Shown one piece after another: positions 6,860 through 9,806 of a DNA stretch of 9,806 nt. Numbering within the stretch: the stretch's first letter is position 1; each line of letters starts with the position of its first letter. Made by a program: the position numbers and the translations under genes. Location of the stretch: contig JAFANK010000323.1 of the NCBI GenBank assembly GCA_019232725.1, positions 1 through 9,806 of the forward strand, written 5' to 3'. The notes beneath the pieces were generated by a model. That model saw only the letters and a list, made by a program, of their open reading frames with translations. It was not told where the DNA came from and searched no databases. This DNA comes from Vulcanimicrobiota bacterium. GTDB taxonomy: Bacteria > Vulcanimicrobiota > Vulcanimicrobiia > Eremiobacterales > Eremiobacteraceae.

Positions 6860-6880
6860 ACCCGCGCAGACTGCGCGGGT
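6860..6880 (+). terminator. Strong GC-rich hairpin after the deacetylase gene
   Basis: ACCCGCGCAG (6860-6869) and CTGCGCGGGT (6871-6880) are exact reverse complements around a single A, giving a very stable 9-bp stem with a GAC loop. It lies 55 nt after the deacetylase stop. The bases after it (GGCTGTCCTT) give no T-run, so rho-independent termination is uncertain; a 3'-end or REP-like role is also possible. The GTG at 6879, a possible start of the next gene, falls inside its 3' arm. Confidence 0.5.
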
Positions 6881-6899
6881 GGCTGTCCTTGGCCGCGTC

Positions 6900-7745
6900 A
6901 TGCTGGCGCGTTTGTCCGCTCCGCCCGATACATCGCGTCTTACGCCATGCGCCAGTAACGATGCTGCGCGCGCGGTCGCCACAATGTCCGCGCGCCTTGG
7001 CGCCCGGCGCGCTGTGCTCGCCGCAAAAAAGGTCAGCGGTCCTGCGCTCGAGCGGGTGCTGGGTGGCCTACGGCGTCTGCGCAACCCGCGGCTGGCTGCC
7101 TACCATGTTGACGGCGGCGTGCTCCTGTCGGAACCGTTTTCCTTACGGCCGAGCGTCGTCGAGCGCGCGCCTCTTGATGCTGCCCGTCATTTTGTCGCTG
7201 CGCTCGTGCGTCGCGCCGCCCCGCGAGCTCTCGTCGAGGCGCTTGCGCCCTTCGGGCTAGCAGCGCTGCAAAGAGCAGTCGACGCGAGAATCCGAATCGC
7301 CATGGTGCCGGCAGGCCGAGCCTTTTCGCAGTGCTCGCGCAGTGTGGCGTCGCTCGTGCCCGACATCGATCATTGGGCCGCGCCGCCGGCTGGGCTCTTC
7401 GTGCTGGAAGAGCGGCTCGTGCTACTGCGCAATAGCGCGCTACGGATGGCGGCAGCGCACGAGTTCGCTCACGCGCTTGACGCAATCTTGGCGGCACGGC
7501 CTCGATCGTATTACTCATTTGAAGATGCGAAGATCCGCAAGGCGTTTGCGAGCGCGAATGGATTTGTCAACGAATATGCGGCAAGTGGGCTTGACGAGTA
7601 CTTCGCGGAGTGCGTGCGCGCCTACGTCGAGGTCAACGACGACCGGTCGCAGTGGTTGCCCCTCACGCGCCACGATCTCGCCGTGTGCGACCCCTCGATG
7701 TTTGCGATCGTCGAAGAGGTGTTCACCCGCATCGTTGCTGCTTAA
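6900..7745 (+). CDS. Putative zinc metallopeptidase, ATLF-like (M34 / Pro-Pro endopeptidase type)
   Basis: About 281 residues from the ATG at 6900. Other in-frame starts are GTG 6879 (inside a hairpin arm) and ATG 6984; none has a good Shine-Dalgarno site, so the N-terminus is uncertain. The C-terminal third has HEFAHALD (H187, E188, H191) and then NEYAASGLDEYFAE with Y226 and E233. Tyr and Glu are 7 residues apart and 35/42 after the second His. In anthrax lethal factor the matching offsets are 38/45 (H690, Y728, E735), and in the Pro-Pro endopeptidase PPEP-1 they are 32/39. This supports a zinc peptidase with two His and one Glu as ligands and an assisting Tyr. The N-terminal part is Arg/Ala-rich and not recognised. 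No signal peptide or membrane helix is clear, which is unlike secreted PPEPs. Cellular role and substrate are unknown. Low similarity outside the motifs keeps the call tentative. Confidence 0.7.
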   Translation: MLARLSAPPDTSRLTPCASNDAARAVATMSARLGARRAVLAAKKVSGPALERVLGGLRRLRNPRLAAYHVDGGVLLSEPFSLRPSVVERAPLDAARHFVAALVRRAAPRALVEALAPFGLAALQRAVDARIRIAMVPAGRAFSQCSRSVASLVPDIDHWAAPPAGLFVLEERLVLLRNSALRMAAAHEFAHALDAILAARPRSYYSFEDAKIRKAFASANGFVNEYAASGLDEYFAECVRAYVEVNDDRSQWLPLTRHDLAVCDPSMFAIVEEVFTRIVAA

Positions 7746-7757
7746 GCATCCTGCTTA
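7743..7757. terminator. Small hairpin in the convergent gap
   Basis: TAAGCA (7743-7748) pairs with TGCTTA (7752-7757) across a TCC loop. It includes the stop codon of the plus-strand peptidase gene and lies in the 27-nt gap between converging genes. A 6-bp AT-rich stem without a T-run is weak, so a bidirectional terminator role is only possible. Confidence 0.2.
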
Positions 7758-7772
7758 TCACCGCTGAAAGAA

Positions 7773-8600
7773 CTATGACGGCCGAGACAGCGCACGATAG
7801 ACGGTCTCGATGTTACGAAGATGTTCGCGCGCATTGATGTCCGGTCTGCGCAAAGGCCAATCGGCCAAGGCGTGCTGCGTGTGAGCCAGAGTGTGTCGCG
7901 CGTGAACGGATGCTGTGACCTCCTCTTCGAGCCGGACGAGATACTTGTGATCCCATGCCAAGCGTTCCTCGATTTCCGACTTGTCGGATGTGGGGTTGCC
8001 ATGACCAGGCACGAGCGCATCGATGTCGAGTGTGCGGAGACGTTCGATCGTTTGCCGGTACGCGCGCACATCGTCAACAAATGGTATCTCGAAATCGCTA
8101 AGCATATCCGCCGCCCACAGAACGCGCTCGGACGCATCATAGATGACGAGTTGATCGGCACAGTGTCCAGGCGCATGAAGCAGTTGCAGGGTGCGATTCC
8201 CAAGCGGCAGCTCCATGCCGTTGTCAGCGATGATATCCACGCGCGGCGCAACGTATTGCGTTTCCCGAGGAGAGCCTTCGGCTGCAAGGCGTTCGTGCAC
8301 GGTCCGTGAGACTTCAGCAGTGTCGTTCGCAAGAGACGCCGCAGCATACGGGTGCGCGATGACGGGCACGCCAGGAAGACGTTCGGGCCCGAGTATATGG
8401 TCCCAGTGGCTGTGCGTGATGATGATCCCTTTGATCGCTGTAGGCTGGCCGATATCAGTGACCAAGCGATCGATCTCATCAGGAAAAATGCCAGGGTCGA
8501 CGAGATAGGCCTCGCGGCCGTGCACGAACGCACCACTGTTCATCTCGAAGAGTCGGCTTTTCAAGATTCGAAGCGATGAGCTTATGGGTTGCGACATCAT
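7773..8600 (-). CDS. Metallo-beta-lactamase-fold hydrolase
   Basis: A 275-residue MBL-fold enzyme, probably a two-zinc cytoplasmic hydrolase. The metal-binding set is complete: HSHWDH (H63, H65, D67, H68), APGHCADQ (H146), AADML (D165) and VPGHG (H200). The N-terminal strands NSGAFVHGREAYLVDPG are typical. The C-terminal 60 or so residues are helical and His/Arg-rich, with no second domain. The fold covers glyoxalase II, lactonases, RNases and others; the size and single domain fit glyoxalase-II-like or thioesterase-like hydrolases, and the substrate cannot be named. The ATG overlaps the TGA of the upstream VKOR-family gene as ATGA (8600-8597), which indicates translational coupling; a second ATG follows immediately (8597-8595). 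No signal peptide is seen. It is the last gene of the minus-strand operon. Confidence 0.9.
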   Translation of the reverse strand: MMSQPISSSLRILKSRLFEMNSGAFVHGREAYLVDPGIFPDEIDRLVTDIGQPTAIKGIIITHSHWDHILGPERLPGVPVIAHPYAAASLANDTAEVSRTVHERLAAEGSPRETQYVAPRVDIIADNGMELPLGNRTLQLLHAPGHCADQLVIYDASERVLWAADMLSDFEIPFVDDVRAYRQTIERLRTLDIDALVPGHGNPTSDKSEIEERLAWDHKYLVRLEEEVTASVHARHTLAHTQHALADWPLRRPDINAREHLRNIETVYRALSRPS

Positions 8601-8998
8601 TTAACGGTAGCCAGCGATATAAGGATGACCAGAAGTGCCCAGTTGATCGCGTGGCCGGTCCAACAATACGTACAGGGCTGGCGCGTGATGAACAGCAGGC
8701 TATAGGCAAGAAAAAGCGATGCGAGCGCAGCCAGAATCGACGCTACCAACGCCGCACCGAGCACCAAGGGATGTGACGGCATTACAAAGGGCGACGCAAG
8801 CAGCAGCAGCCCGTAATAGATCAGTCCGATACGCGCGTTGGGGACGCCGCCGATCCGCGCACGGGGGCTAGTCACGACGCTGGGTTCCGCAAGCTCTCCG
8901 CGCCGCGCAGCGTCGAACTTGCGCGTCATGCGTAGCGAGATGTAGATGCCGATGGCGCACAGCAACGCGACGGCGATGTCCAAGATGCTGCTGAGCAA
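8597..8998 (-). CDS. Small VKOR-family membrane protein with CxxC but no loop cysteines
   Basis: A 133-residue membrane protein with about four hydrophobic segments (near residues 5-23, 56-72, 78-103 and 113-131). PCTYCWTGHAINWAL (C109, C112) matches the CxxC active site that opens the last helix of vitamin K epoxide reductase homologues. SPRARIGGVPNARIGLIYY (44-62) matches the SxxAxxxGIPNAxLGxxYY region, including the conserved Ser (S44). The pair of loop cysteines that usually precedes this Ser is absent; the only other cysteine is C14 in the first helix. VKOR proteins re-oxidise thioredoxin-like partners using quinone to support disulfide formation. With the shuttle pair missing, the direct substrate is unclear and no fused thioredoxin domain is present. 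The TTG start lies 3 nt after the aminotransferase stop with a weak AGG upstream; the frame is closed immediately above it. The stop overlaps the next gene's ATG. Confidence 0.8.
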   Translation of the reverse strand: MLSSILDIAVALLCAIGIYISLRMTRKFDAARRGELAEPSVVTSPRARIGGVPNARIGLIYYGLLLLASPFVMPSHPLVLGAALVASILAALASLFLAYSLLFITRQPCTYCWTGHAINWALLVILISLATVK

Positions 8999-9001
8999 TT
9001 G

Positions 9002-9806
9002 TCAGCCTGGCGCCGATGCGCAGAACTCCGCGATCCGTTCGATGCCGCGCGTGAGTGCTGCAGGCTCGGCGACCCATGACAGACGCAGATATCCCTCCGC
9101 CTTGTCGCCGAAGATAGCGCCAGGAATCGTGACGACGTCGTAGCGCTCGAGCAGATGGTCGGCCGCCGCCTCTGAGTTGCTCCAGGCTTCAGGCAGCGCA
9201 GCCAGGCTGTAAAACGAGCCTTGTGGTTCGATGATGCGCAGCCCGTTACGCGAGGCAGCATCCAGCAGCACTTGGCGTTGCGCGACATACCAGGGATGGT
9301 GGGCTCGCAGACGTTGGGGATCGCGCAAAATTTCGAGCGCCACACGTTGCGCGAACTGATTGACGTTGAGCATGATCAGTGAGTGTGCGCGAGTGATTGC
9401 GTCGACCACAGCGGCAGGTCCGAAGAAGAAGCCCAGCCGCAATCCGGTGAGCGCACAGCTTTTTGACAAGCTTTGCAGACCGATCGAGTTTGGATAGTGA
9501 TCGAGTAGCGACGGATACGGCTTGCCGGTGAACGTGAGCTCGCGATAGACTTCATCCACGACAACAAAGATTGGCGCGCCTTTGCGCTCGATAAGGCCAC
9601 GGGCGAGACGCCGGAGCTCGCGCTCATCCATGACTGCGGCAGTCGGGTTGCCCGGCGATCCGATGATGATGAGTTTTGTGTTCGGCGTGACGGCGTTGAG
9701 CAGGGCGTCCGCATGGAGCGCAAAACCGTCATGCGCCGAAAGAGGTACAGCTCGATGCGCTACGCCTTCAAGCTCGCAGCAGCGCGCATACGAGAGATAT
9801 GCGGGA
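9002..9806 (-). CDS. PLP-dependent aminotransferase class I/II, partial (5' end outside window)
   Basis: A fold-type I aminotransferase. The frame is open through the window edge; the first visible residues are PAYLSYARCCELEG. I read 58 codons upstream of the ATG at 9631, which is therefore internal. Motifs are IIIGSPGNPTAAVMD (the substrate/PLP-binding Asn-Pro loop), VVVDEVYREL (the Asp that pairs with the pyridine nitrogen, followed by Tyr), and SLSKSCALTGLRLGFF, whose Lys (codon 9463-9461) is the Schiff-base lysine and whose Arg binds cofactor phosphate. The C-terminal domain carries the usual GSFYSLAAL and LRLSWV segments and ends near AEFCASAPG. This is the aspartate/aromatic aminotransferase superfamily; substrate specificity cannot be told from this part. 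It is the most upstream visible gene of a minus-strand operon with the VKOR-like and MBL genes, and nothing obvious links the three functions. Confidence 0.93.
   Translation of the reverse strand, partial: PAYLSYARCCELEGVAHRAVPLSAHDGFALHADALLNAVTPNTKLIIIGSPGNPTAAVMDERELRRLARGLIERKGAPIFVVVDEVYRELTFTGKPYPSLLDHYPNSIGLQSLSKSCALTGLRLGFFFGPAAVVDAITRAHSLIMLNVNQFAQRVALEILRDPQRLRAHHPWYVAQRQVLLDAASRNGLRIIEPQGSFYSLAALPEAWSNSEAAADHLLERYDVVTIPGAIFGDKAEGYLRLSWVAEPAALTRGIERIAEFCASAPG

Noticed and set aside
7742..8536. 264-codon minus-strand open frame in a second frame of the MBL gene
   Set aside because: The overlapping frame 7773-8600 contains every MBL metal-binding motif, while this one has Ser/Arg-rich text without motifs.
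1..9806. Defence, toxin-antitoxin, CRISPR, phage or transposon system
   Set aside because: No array, integrase, transposase or paired small toxin/antitoxin genes were seen; nearly all the sequence is accounted for by envelope and metabolic genes.

Overview
The window is GC-rich, densely coded bacterial DNA holding ten protein genes, two of them cut by the window edges. No tRNA, rRNA, IS element, CRISPR array or phage gene was seen. A secretin, a lipoprotein and a divergent polysaccharide deacetylase point to a diderm (outer-membrane) bacterium. The FHA-PP2C-FtsW/RodA order is otherwise typical of Actinobacteria. This mix, with frequent TTG/GTG starts, would fit an uncultured lineage such as Eremiobacterota (WPS-2), but that placement is an inference and was not tested.

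Plus strand, 1-5764, envelope and cell-wall block: the 3' part of rsmB (16S rRNA m5C methyltransferase), a small membrane-anchored FHA protein (FhaB/FipA-like), a PP2C Ser/Thr phosphatase with one membrane segment and a C-terminal outer domain (PstP-like), a FtsW/RodA SEDS glycosyltransferase, an AMIN-domain secretin, and a small lipoprotein. The first four genes are separated by 5 nt, 2 nt and a 25-nt overlap, so they are probably one operon. The secretin follows after a 59-nt gap and the lipoprotein after 78 nt. The apparent logic is phospho-signalling (FHA reader and phosphatase eraser) controlling a peptidoglycan polymerase, next to an outer-membrane pore that must be fitted through peptidoglycan. 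No Ser/Thr kinase and no penicillin-binding protein gene is present in the window.

Plus strand, 5765-6880: a divergent polysaccharide deacetylase (YibQ family) with an N-terminal membrane anchor. It is bracketed by two near-perfect palindromes (5795-5816 and 6860-6880), so it may be its own transcription unit.

Plus strand, 6900-7745: a putative zinc metallopeptidase. Its HEFAH helix and downstream Tyr/Glu spacing match the anthrax lethal factor / Pro-Pro endopeptidase (M34, ATLF-like) fold. This is the least ordinary protein here.

Minus strand, 9806-7773: a second operon, converging on the first, reading aminotransferase class I/II (5' end outside the window), a small VKOR-family membrane protein that keeps the CxxC but lacks the loop cysteines, and a metallo-beta-lactamase-fold hydrolase. 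The last two genes share an ATGA stop/start overlap. Only 27 nt separate the two converging operons.

I found no clear sign of an undescribed defence or mobile system. The points most worth checking are the hybrid kinase-less FHA-PP2C-SEDS cluster joined to a secretin, the secretin's lack of an N0 domain, its partner lipoprotein, the ATLF-like protein, and the VKOR variant.
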